64,000 bases of DNA, taken from NCBI RefSeq assembly GCF_964656455.1, contig NC_135726.1, positions 8,194,001 to 8,258,000 on the forward strand, read 5' to 3'. Positions 45,328 through 54,549 of this stretch are shown piece after piece (positions within the stretch are counted from its first letter, which is position 1; every line of letters starts with the position of its first letter). The notes below the pieces were generated by a model, which was given only the letters and a program-made list of their open reading frames with translations, searched no databases and was not told the origin of the DNA. A program made the position numbers and the translations under genes. The DNA is from Halichoerus grypus (taxonomy: Eukaryota; Chordata; Mammalia; Carnivora; Phocidae).

Positions 45328-45785
45328 GGCAGACAGACGCCCCCTCCAATGATGTCCACATCCTAAACTCAGAACCTGTGACTATGTCATCTTACACAGC
45401 AGATGTAAGTTGTTCTGGATTATCTGTGTTGATCCAATGTAATAACAAGGGTCTTTATCCAGAGGGAGGCAAGAGGGAGGTCAGAGTCAAAGATGTGACA
45501 AAGGAGGCACAGAGGTCAGAATGACACAGAGCAACAAGCGAAGGAATGCAGGCAGCCTCTAGAAGCTGGAGGAGGGAAAGGATAGAGTCTTCTTGAGGGC
45601 CTCCAGAATACAGCCCCGCAGACATCCTGACTTTAGCCCCATAGACCCATTTCAAAATTCTAGAACTTCTGGAACTTCTGAACTCCAGATCTTCAAGGTA
45701 ACAAATGTATGTTGTTTTAAGCTACTAAGTTTGTGGTAAATCATTACAGTGGCAAAAGGAAATTAATACAGTTGCAAAATTATCT
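45328..45785 (+). mobile_element. MLT1-type MaLR LTR
   Basis: Opens TGTGGCAGACAGACGCCCCC. It contains 'GATGTCCACATCCTAAACTC', 'GGGTCTTTATCCAGAGGGAG', 'AAGCTACTAAGTTTGTGGTA' and ends 'GGAAATTAATACA', all typical of MLT1 LTRs. Solo LTR with no internal sequence. Confidence 0.82.
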
Positions 45786-45829
45786 TACTTCGTAAAGGCA
45801 AATCTAGTCTTACATAGTGCAGGCCCTTT

Positions 45830-46010
45830 ACAAATAACAATTATTTAATCCCTATAAGAATTCCTTAGGGCAGCTGCTATCAGTGTCTTCGGTTTATAGA
45901 TGAGGTAGTCCAAGCACAAAAGGTTTAAGTAATCTGTCAAGCTCACATAGCTCTGGGTGTCATGGCCAGGATTTGAATCCAGGTCATCTAGCTTCAGGGG
46001 CAATGCATTT
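45830..46010 (-). mobile_element. MIR SINE
   Basis: Antisense MIR: 'CAATTATTTAATCCCTATAA', 'GTCAAGCTCACATAGCTCTG' and 'GGATTTGAATCCAGGTCATC'. Confidence 0.72.
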
Positions 46011-46182
46011 CTGCTCTGATTGGATTTCTCACATTGGCCTTTGTGACCTCAACACGACCAGTGCCATTCTCGAGCCTGGCTGATTATCTCTACTCTTCGG
46101 AGCTCTTACCTTAAGTGAACCCTCATCCCCCGCCGGTGGACCCGTGGTCAGTGCTCACAAAGGACCTCAGAAACCACTAAAT

Positions 46183-46846
46183 CATTTGGATTTCCCTGAT
46201 GCCAAGTGATGTTGAGCACTTTTTCATGTGTCTGTTGGCCATTTGGATGTCTTCTTTGGAAAAATGTCTGTTCATGTCTTCTGCCCATTTCTTGATTGGA
46301 TCATTTGTTCTTTGGGTGTTGAGTTTGATAAGTTCTTTATAGATTTTGGATACTAGCCCTTTATCTGATGTCATTTGCAAATATCTTCCCCCATTCTGTC
46401 GGTTGTCTTTTGGTTTTGTTGACTGTTTCTTTTGCTGTGCAAAAGCTTTTTATCTTGATGAAGTTCATTTTTGCCCTTGCTTCCCTTGCCTTTGGTGATG
46501 TTTCTAGGAAGAAGTTGCTGTGGCTGAGGTAAAAGAGGTTGCTGCCTGTGTTCTCCTTTAGGATTTTGATGGACTCCTGTCTCACATTTAGGTCTTTCAA
46601 CCATTTTGAGTCTATTTTTGTGTGTGGTATAAGGAAATGGTCCAGTTTCATTCTTCTGCATGTGGCTGTCCAATTTTCCCAACACCATTTGTTGAAGAGA
46701 CTGTCTTTTTTCCATTGGACATTCTTTCCTGCTTTGTCGAAGATTAGTTGACCATAGAGTTGAGGGTCCATTTCTGGACTCTCTATTCTGTTCCATTGAT
46801 CTATGTGTCTGTTTTTGTGCCAGTACCATACTGTCTTGATGATTAC
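46183..46846 (-). pseudogene. L1 ORF2 fragment (inverted part), frameshifted
   Basis: On the minus strand the segment encodes ORF2p residues beyond the reverse-transcriptase core, with recognisable stretches such as [40 protein letters not shown] and [20 protein letters not shown]. The frame is broken near 46,370 and again toward the right end, so no functional ORF2 protein can be made. It represents the C-terminal part of ORF2p, upstream of the final conserved region (missing here). Confidence 0.88.
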
Positions 46847-47312
46847 TCACTGGTGTGAGGAATTCTTAATCTCAGGAAACAAACTGAGGGTTGCTGGAGT
46901 GGTGGGGGGTAGGAGGGATGGGGTGGCTGGGTGATGGACATTGGGGAGGGTATGTGCTATGGTGAGCACTGTGAATTGTGTAAGACTGATGAATCACAGA
47001 CCTGTACCCCTGAAACAAATAATACATTATATGTTAAAAAAAAAAAAAAAAAAAAAGATAGTAGGAAGGGAAAAATGAAGGGGGGGAAATCGGAGGGGAG
47101 GACGAACCATGAGAGACTATGGACTCTGAGAAACAAACTGAGGGTTCTAGAGGGGAGGGGGGTGGGAGGATGGGTTAGCCTGGTGATGGGTATTAAAGAG
47201 GGCACGTATTGAATGGAGCACTGGGTGTTATACGCAAACAATGAATCATGGAACACTACATCAAAAACTAATGATGTAATGTATGGTGATTAACATAACA
47301 TAAAAAAGAAAA
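46183..47312 (+). mobile_element. young L1 insertion with internal inversion (twin-priming type)
   Basis: A perfect 14-base TSD AGAAACCACTAAAT (46,169-46,182; 47,313-47,326) brackets one insertion. Its left part (to about 46,846) is ORF2 in reverse orientation. Its right part is the L1 3' UTR in forward orientation, ending in an A-rich tail. A second A-run (47,038-47,056) lies inside the 3' UTR. The ORF2 tail and proximal 3' UTR between the two parts are missing. Low divergence in the ORF2 text suggests a recent event. Confidence 0.93.
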
Positions 47313-47448
47313 AGAAACCACTAAATTAGTATTGAGACTAACATTTGGTGTCCATTTCTTTGGGAAATACAGAAACATAAAAATAGAAATAAATAATAGA
47401 AACATAATTCACATATCATAAAATTCACTCTTAAAAATATGCAGTTCA

Positions 47449-47649
47449 GGGCGCCTGGGTGGCTCAGTTGGTTAAGTGACTGCCTTTGGCTCAGGTCGTG
47501 ATCCTGGAGTCCCTGGATCGAGTCCTGCATCGGGCTCCCTGCTCGGCGAGGAGCCTGCTTCTCCCTCTAACCCTCTCCCTTCTCATGTACTCTCTCTCTC
47601 TCTCTCATTCTCACTCTCTCAAATAAATAAATAAATCTTTAAAAAAAAA
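47449..47649 (+). mobile_element. Can-SINE, first of a tandem pair
   Basis: Head GGGCGCCTGGGTGGCTCAG, slightly diverged B box (CCCTGGATCGAGTCC), TC body and AAATAAATAAATAAATC tail. TSD ATGCAGTTCA on the left versus ATACAATTCA on the right (two differences). Confidence 0.94.
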
Positions 47650-47660
47650 TACAATTCATG

Positions 47661-47850
47661 GGGCGCCTGGGTGGCTCAGTCGTTAAGCGTCTGCCTTCGG
47701 CTCAGGTCATGATCCCAGGGTCCTGGGATCGAGCCCCGCATCGGGCTCCCTGCTCCGCGGGAAGCCTGCTTCTCCCTCTCCCACTCCCCCTGCTTGTGTT
47801 CCCTCTCTCGCTGTGTCTCTCTCTGTCAAATAAATAAATAAAATCTTTAA
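47661..47850 (+). mobile_element. Can-SINE, second of a tandem pair
   Basis: Near-consensus copy, intact A and B boxes (GGGATCGAGCCCCGCATC). TSD AAAAAAATACAATTCATG on both sides (47,643-47,660; 47,851-47,868) is perfect and includes the A-tail end of the first SINE, so this one inserted later. Confidence 0.96.
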
Positions 47851-48299
47851 AAAAAAATACAATTCATGGTGTTTAGTATTTTCATGATGTTGAGATGCTA
47901 TAACAACTAACTAATTTCAGAAAATTTTCATCATCCCCCAAAAGAAATTTCATACTTACAAACATTTGTAACTCCTCATTTCCCTACCTCCAGACCTGGC
48001 ACTAATACACTTCTTTTCTCTATGAATTTGCCTATTCAGGACATTTTATATAACTGGAATCAGGCAAAATGTGACTCTTCGTGTCTGGCTTCCTTCACTT
48101 AGCATGCTTTCAAGGCTGCTCCGTGTTATCACACGAATCAGAACTTCAATCTTTCCTGTGGCGGAACAATGCTCCACTGCGTGCATACAGCACAAATGTG
48201 TTTACCTGTTCACCAATTGATTGACATTTCAGTTGTTTAAAACTTTTGGTAATTATGAATAATGCTGCTGTGGACATTCACGTAATCAATTTTATCATG

Positions 48300-50430
48300 C
48301 CTAATTAGAAGGGGCTTCCAGATGGAGCCCAGTAGTGTCCAGAGCCCTGTTGACAGCCTTGTGGGAAGATGCCATTCGTATAGTCCACGATCCTGTCATG
48401 AGATGCCAGCCCACCCTGGGAACATACCTCAGGATCCAGGGAACAGTGAAGTTGTGACGCTCTCTGTCCTGACGGGGAATGGGAAAAGATCCTGGAGCAC
48501 ATTGTTCCCACCCTGCTTGTCCCTCACATGCCTTGCGAACTTGAGCATGCCCTCTCCTGCTCTGGGCCTCAGTTTCCGCATCTGTAAAAGGAAGGGCTTC
48601 ACGAAATGGGGGAGTTTAGACTCAAAGAGGGAACAACTCCATGGCACTGAGTCCCAAGCTAATGTGCTCTTTGCTGCTTTTTTATCCTAGGCCCACTGAA
48701 ATGCATTATGTTACCCTGGTTTATATTATGCAATTTATATGGGTTGCATACACTGAGTAGAATACCCATATCTTTTAAATGTAATACGATACAGAGTTAT
48801 TTATGACCCTTTCTGTTTTCAACTTTCATTTCGAATAGAATTATACAATGCCTCTTGGGGTAGTTTGGGGAGAAGGAAAAATATTTCTGTCCAAAAGCTC
48901 CAGTAGCCAAAGGTTGTTGGTACATGCCTTTGTCAATAACAAAGAAAGGCAACTGAAAGCTTTTAAAATAATAACAGGAAAAAGGGGCTTGCATCACAAC
49001 GAACTCTTCAAAGTTCATGCCTATACCAACCCTGACTTATTGCAGCCTTTGAGGAGGCGTGTACCCCATGCCCTAAAATGAAGCCAAGAGTCCCAGGGCT
49101 GTGACCACAACACCCACTTGTCTAAGTGCACCCCAAAGGACATGTCACCCAGCAGCATTGCCGGGGACAGCAACATAAAAACATCCATTTCGGTAACACA
49201 TGGAATAAATGCTGTTTTCATCCCAAATACACTGGCAGGAATCAGTGCGGCATTGGCCTTTTCCTGCCCCAATGCAAGTTAAAAATATTACTTGCTTCTT
49301 TGCTAACTCCCGTCTTAGCCCTGCACATTTAAAAATACACCCGTCAGTGGCTCTGCATTTGAAAATGTATTTTGCATCTGATAATTATGATGCATTTAAA
49401 AGGGCAAAATTAGAAAGCACAAAATTAGGCTGGCAGGCTTAATTAGCCCATTCTTTTTTTTAATGGGTGGAATTTGGGCAACTGTCTGCTGGAGGGGCAC
49501 AAAGACCCCTAATGGGGTTGGTGGAAATTCACCGGCTCCTCTGTCAGCCCAGTCACTCAGCAAGCCGGATGGGGATTAACTGTTCACCGAGAAATGTGAG
49601 ACCTACGAAGCTGGAAGATTACACCCTCTTGTCCTCAAGAAAACGACATGAGTGTGATTACAAAGTAATCTATCAACAGATAATAGAGGGCCGCGCACAT
49701 GGCTTCCCAGAGGCCTGATGTAATCACAGTGGCGACATTGGTTTATATGTAAAGGGATGAACGCCGAAGCTTGGTGCGCTCGCCAGGATAATTACTCCCT
49801 GTATCTGCACCTGAAGATCCATTTCCCCCGAGCCCTGGTCTTGCTAAGAATTTATTGAATGCCTTCCTCTGTACACGGTAGCTGGCCACTGCTCCCAAGT
49901 TGGTGAGCTATTCATGGAGAGGCACACGGAGCTGGCCAGGAGGGGTTTGGAAACTTCTCTGAGGACCTTCCAAGCATGGCACACTGGATTCTCTATAATT
50001 TGATTCCCCATCCCTGATAAAGCTATCTTGATGGCTGCCCTGAGTTCTCTCTGCACCCAGACGGGTGGATCCGTCCCCAGCATGCAAGAGGGAGTTTGCT
50101 TTTTTTCAAGTCCCCATGGTCCTTCACAAGCCGCGACAGGCCACGGGAAGCCAAGAAGAGGCGAAGTGATCCCAGGTATGAGTCATCCTGATGAATCAGA
50201 CATGTCCCTACTTTTTTTTTTTTTTCTTCAAACTGTGGGTTTCTTCGTAACAGAGACTGTGTTGTTCTTGTTGCAGCCTGATCTAGAAGCCCTCTGTACA
50301 ATGAGAAAGGAAGCTCTACTGTGCTGTGTCCATTAGACGGAACCCAGGATGGACCGCCCCCACTCGGGCCACATGGAATTTTCTGAAACAATCCGTGGGA
50401 CAGCTGCACAGCTATGGAAAGAGCCCGAGA
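48300..50430. other. repeat-free block, candidate conserved regulatory DNA
   Basis: About 2 kb with almost no transposon text (a MIR-like core at 48,555-48,600). 48,780-49,080 contains an inverted SOX-like pair. 49,290-49,860 is dense in TAAT/ATTA words and holds a perfect GATTAC-AAA-GTAATC inverted repeat. No exon recognised. A regulatory role is inferred from composition only. Confidence 0.38.
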
Positions 50431-50500
50431 TATGAATTTAAACCCAAGCTCTTAAGACCTGGGTGGTCTCAGGCAAGACAATTCACCTCCCTGAAGTGAA
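50430..50500 (+). mobile_element. MIR fragment
   Basis: 'GACCTGGGTGGTCTCAGGCA' with 'AGACAATTCACCTCCCTGAA', the central sense MIR segment. Confidence 0.45.
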
Positions 50501-50546
50501 GCCTTGAACTTGTTGAATTGCTGCAAAAATTCATTCCGTGAAGAGG

Positions 50547-50700
50547 GCGGTTCTCAACCAGGGGTCACCGTGCCCCCCAGGAGACATCTGTGTCACAACA
50601 ATGGCTATCTTTACCACCCTCTATGTGGCATATTGGTGCTCCAGAAAAAAGTCCTTTGAGTCGCTAACAATGGGTCCAAATTCAGGCATTCATTTTCAGT
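50547..50700 (+). mobile_element. MER20-like hAT relic
   Basis: 'GCGGTTCTCAACCAGGGGTC' and 'TGCCCCCCAGGAGACATCTG' match the left part of MER20. The right part is degraded. Confidence 0.65.
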
Positions 50701-50704
50701 GTTT

Positions 50705-51745
50705 CGAAATCTTTGTAAAGAAAATGTGTATAACCCCAAATTACGTAGACAGAGAGTTGGGGAAGAGAGCAGGGAAATCATGCTCCTGCTCTATTCATAT
50801 TGTCAAGGTCATATATACATACATATATATTTTTTTTAACTTGGTTAACACATCTTCATGACAATATTTGGCCATTTCTGCCCAAAGAGCCAAAACAGAA
50901 AAGAGAAAGCAAGAGGAATGAAGGAAGGGAGGGTGGCAGAGAGAGAGAGAGAGAGAGAGAGGAAGAATAGGTCGCTAGAAAAGGCATAAAATATTTCTGT
51001 TTCTAAAGGGCTGGTAGTTGGAATTTTGCTCGCTCTGAGCAGAATGGCTTTACCCAGAGTCCAGTTGAATGACAAAATCGTTACCTTCAACCAGGTTTCC
51101 CGAAAGAAAGAGAGATTCAGGAGCTGCATGCAAACATGCAACCTGGCAGACCCTCGGAAGCATGAGAAAAATCAGGAAGGTCTCACTTAGACTCTCCTGG
51201 GGCCTCTTCCCTCCTTGCAGAAAGACTTTCCCCTACAGCAAACCCTCACCTCTTGTGTGTGCAAGACAGAGAGTAGCAGAGGAAGGACAAGTGGTGTTCT
51301 GATTGTCTGTGAGGAAGAAAGGAGAAATCCAGCAAAATCCCACCATGGGATAAAGACAGTCCAAGCAATGCTGAAAGATTTCCACATGCCAGGTTTTTGG
51401 GTGCTTGATTTACCATTCAAGTGAGCACAGCTGTGAGGAGGGGATGCGGCTCCGAGCCAAGAAGGGGAGAGAAGGGGAGAGCGTGAACAAGAAGGAAGAG
51501 GATTGTTTGCAGACTAGACTATTAAATTGACTTGGAAATAGTTCCCCTCATTCCTCCCTGCATAAAATAGTTGTCTATTTCAGATGGATTACCACAAACT
51601 CCCTGCTAGAGCCCCTAAGTGCTGTTTATACAGTGAGCTAATTGCAGTAATACAGCCCCCCCAGTCATTGCTCAGCTTCGGTCCAGTTTTCCCTCATGAG
51701 CTTCCTTAGTGGAGCCCTATTTGTGGACCTTTCTCTCAGCCCCCA
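50705..51745. other. unique sequence with short simple repeats
   Basis: TATACATACATATATA near 50,812-50,829 and a (GA)n run at 50,938-50,962. Overlapping frames below 100 codons, none recognised. Confidence 0.4.
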
Positions 51746-51748
51746 ACA

Positions 51749-51967
51749 ATGAGCATAGTGGGAAATATACAATTATTCACTTTATTGCTATTAATGCTGC
51801 TGATGCCGATGGCCATGGGTACCCTCGGGCTTTTGGAGAGCGGGGACGCTGTCCAAGTGAAGCCTCTCGTCTGGAGTCAGAATGACGTTCTTCTGGGACA
51901 AGGCCTGAGGCCCCCTATCATCAGAGCCTTGCTTGCAGACCTTCTAGGAGCTTTGGTTTGGGGTTGA
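51749..51967 (+). other. 72-codon open frame with signal-peptide-like start
   Basis: ATG frame whose first 25 residues are hydrophobic (IQLFTLLLLMLLMPMAMG), like a signal peptide or membrane anchor, followed by a neutral tail. The ATG lies ten bases after an acceptor-like CTTTCTCTCAG. No family is recognised and the length is close to chance expectation, so this is reported only as a candidate. Confidence 0.2.
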
Positions 51968-52019
51968 GCTCACATTGTCATAGGAACTGTTTCCTTGTTC
52001 CCTGGTGGATCTCATTTTT

Positions 52020-52217
52020 TTTTTTTTTTAGATTTTATTTATTTATTTGACAGAGAGAGACACAGCGAGAGAGGGAACACAAGCAGGGAGAGTGGGAGAG
52101 GGAGAAGCAGACTCCCGACTGAGCAGGAAGCCCGATATGGGGCTCGATCCCAGGACCCTAGGATCATGACCTGAGCTGAAGGCAGATGCTCAACAACTGA
52201 GCAACCCAGGCGCCCCA
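52020..52217 (-). mobile_element. Can-SINE (antisense)
   Basis: T-run, AGATTTTATTTATTTATTTG, GGGCTCGATCCCAGGACC and terminal GAGCAACCCAGGCGCCCC. Perfect 15-base TSD GTGGATCTCATTTTT (52,005-52,019; 52,218-52,232). Confidence 0.96.
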
Positions 52218-52504
52218 GTGGATCTCATTTTTATCCTAAAATTAGCAGCAGGAATAACAGCCTATGCTCTTCCTTTAAGTACTTGTCCATAGCTTGGTAA
52301 AATGCATCTGTCACTGCATAAAAGTCAAGGCCAACCAGACAGTGTGCATTCACTGTGGCCACCAACCTCTTTACAGTTGGAACTTACTCATTGGTGCTTC
52401 TCATTCAACATCCTTCACCTTTATTATGCTTTTAGCTCAAAAAGCTTCCATCCAGATCCCATTTTTATGCAAGAACCAGTTTCTCCTGTTCTGAGACCTT
52501 GGTC

Positions 52505-53000
52505 CTGTATCTATTTCTTGTGGCTGCCTTAACACTTGGCCTCGAACAACCTTAAAACAAAACACATTCATCGTCTTATGGTTCTGGAGGTCAGAATTCC
52601 AACACGGGTCTCACTGGGCAGCAATCAAGGTGTAGGCAAGGCTGTCTTCCTTCTGGAGCCTCCAAGGGAGGATCTGTTTCCTTGTCTTTTCCGGCTTCTC
52701 GAAGTTGCCCACATGCTTTGGCTCCTGGCCCCTTCCTCCACCTTCAAAGTCAGCAGTGGCGAATCCTGTCCTTCCCGCACCCATCACCCCAACTCCTTCC
52801 TCTTTTGCTTTCCCTTGCACTTTTAAGAACACATGTGATTTCGCTGACCCCACCCTTATAATCCAGGATAATCTCCCTATCTTAAAATCAGCTGCTTGGC
52901 AACCTGAATTCCATGTGCAACCAGAATTCCTCTTTGCCTTGAAACCTGACCCACTCACAGGCTCTGGGCAGTAGGATATGGGCATCTTTGGGGGCATCTG
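52505..53000 (-). mobile_element. MaLR-type LTR (antisense)
   Basis: 'TGTATCTATTTCTTGTGGCT', 'GTTCTGGAGGTCAGAATTCC', 'CACATGCTTTGGCTCC', 'GTAGGATATGGGCATCTTTG' and 'GGGGGCATCTGCC' give the reverse-complement MaLR LTR order. The frames across it (89-128 codons) are artefacts. Confidence 0.72.
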
Positions 53001-53194
53001 CCTATTTTAGTTCCTCTTCTGAGGATCTGTATCTCATCCTGTCCACTCGGCAGTTGCACAACTGATCTTTCAGGGGATATCCTTCTGAGATAACCTTGGA
53101 TCCTGGGACACTCCTGCTCAAAGATAGAATACACCTTTACATGCATACATGCATGTGCACACACATACAACCCATCCCACCCTCCTGAGGTGGA

Positions 53195-53320
53195 CCAGAA
53201 CTAGAATTCAAGCTCCAGGAGGCAATTTGGTGTTGTAGTCTAAGAGCTTAGAACAGCAACTGGTCTATTGGAAGCACTCAGTAAATATTTCTGGAATCAA
53301 TCAATCAATCAGAAGAATAA
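53195..53320 (+). mobile_element. L2 3'-end-like fragment
   Basis: 'TTCAAGCTCCAGGAGGCAAT' to 'GCACTCAGTAAATATTTCTG' followed by an AATC repeat, the usual L2 3' end pattern. Confidence 0.55.
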
Positions 53321-53379
53321 GTTCCACAATAGGAATGGCATAACAATGTAATACCTGGGTCCTGGAGTCAGACATCAGG

Positions 53380-53540
53380 TTCATTTCTTGCATAGCTACT
53401 TAAGAGTTCTAGAAGTCTCCTAGGGACCCCCAGTGACCCCCACCTCTAGAGGGAGGATAAAGTCTCCTGCCTGTCAGGCTTGCTGTATGAATGAGAGTGT
53501 GCCCAGCAGAAGGCCTGGGATGCCCTAATTCTCAGCAAAA
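53380..53540 (+). mobile_element. MIR-like fragment
   Basis: 'GGAGTCAGACATCAGGTTCA', 'CTTGCATAGCTACTTAAGAG' and 'GAGGGAGGATAAAGTCTCC' in sense MIR order, diverged. Confidence 0.5.
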
Positions 53541-53639
53541 GCCACTGTGGTCTCCCTTGCCCTAGCAGTTACCATCTTGGACAGGAATGCAGACATGTAG
53601 ACAAACGCGTACCTCAAACGTTACAGGTGCTTAGGGGGA

Positions 53640-53960
53640 AATATGTTTGCATTTGTTATTGGGAGACAGAGTAGAAAATGCTCAGTTTCAACCTCAAGGA
53701 AGCTTCATAGATGTGTTAACACTTGAACTGTACCTGAAACAATGAGTAAGTGTCAGAAAGATGGGAAAAGGGGAGGGGGCGTTCCAGGAGAGGGATCAGC
53801 ATGAGCAGAGGCCTGAGGGCATGGAGCTGGAAGCAGGTTTATGGGAGTAGAGCAAAGGGAGTCATGGGGGCACCGGGCAGGGCAGGCAATGCGGCTAGAA
53901 TGGAGGAGGGGTGTGCGGGCTGCAGGGGGCAGACCCCATGTGCTGTATGAAGGGGCTTCG
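53640..53960 (+). mobile_element. L2-like LINE relic
   Basis: 'TTGAACTGTACCTGAAAC', 'GGCGTTCCAGGAGAGGGATC' and 'CATGAGCAGAGGCCTGAGGG' resemble the L2 text also seen at 12,000 and 17,150. Confidence 0.45.
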
Positions 53961-54059
53961 ATATCTAAAGATGGCTGCTGACAGGCTGGATCTACCACAA
54001 ATGGTTAACACAGACATACTGTCTCCAATTCTATGCTTTTTGTTTCTCACCCGTCCACA

Positions 54060-54545
54060 CAACTGACACACACACCACACACACGTACAGTAGTTTTTCC
54101 CAAAAATCACATACACGTGGGACATGCACACCCATTGGATGCACACACCATTTGCCTACTAGGATGACACATGCACTTAGGGCCTATGCCCTTATATGCG
54201 TACACACCACAGTCCACGAACCTTCGTACACAGAGGACATGTACTCAAATGCATCCCCGACCATGTGGTCAAGCGTGCGCCCACATGCAGAGACATACAT
54301 GGAAGTGTGTTAACACACGTGTACTCACTGCCGTGCACAGTCACACATATGGCCAGGCAGCACACACCCACAGCGCTGAGCACAGGCCCCTGAAGAAACA
54401 CACTCACACTACCCATGTGTACATGCAGGAACAGACCCTGCATGGCTCCCCACACACTCACTCGTATGTCCTCACTCAGACACACAGCCCTACGGAACAA
54501 GTACTCACTCCATTCAATCAAACACACACACACGTGCACACGCGT
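54060..54545. repeat. degenerate CA/CACG-rich tract
   Basis: Many short ACACAC and CACACACG runs separated by unique words. Reads as a decayed, expanded CA microsatellite region. Open frames on both strands (138 and 125 codons; His/Thr-rich on plus) are composition artefacts. Confidence 0.75.
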
Positions 54546-54549
54546 TGAC

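Larger units (their letters stand above)
47380..48300 (-). mobile_element. old L1 (antisense) interrupted by two SINEs
   Basis: Left part 'ATAATTCACATATCATAAAA'. After the SINEs it continues 'CATGATGTTGAGATGCTATA', 'TTCATCATCCCCCAAAAG', 'TCTATGAATTTGCCTATTCA', 'TTCACTTAGCATGC' and 'AATAATGCTGCTGTGGACAT'. Non-coding L1M-type relic. Confidence 0.83.

Noticed and set aside
46177..46850. Minus-strand frames up to 159 codons
   Set aside because: L1 ORF2 remnants inside a rearranged insertion; frameshifted and not a host gene.
5979..52217. tRNA-like A and B boxes at 14 places
   Set aside because: They belong to Can-SINEs with A-rich tails and TSDs; no free-standing tRNA gene with a foldable cloverleaf was found.
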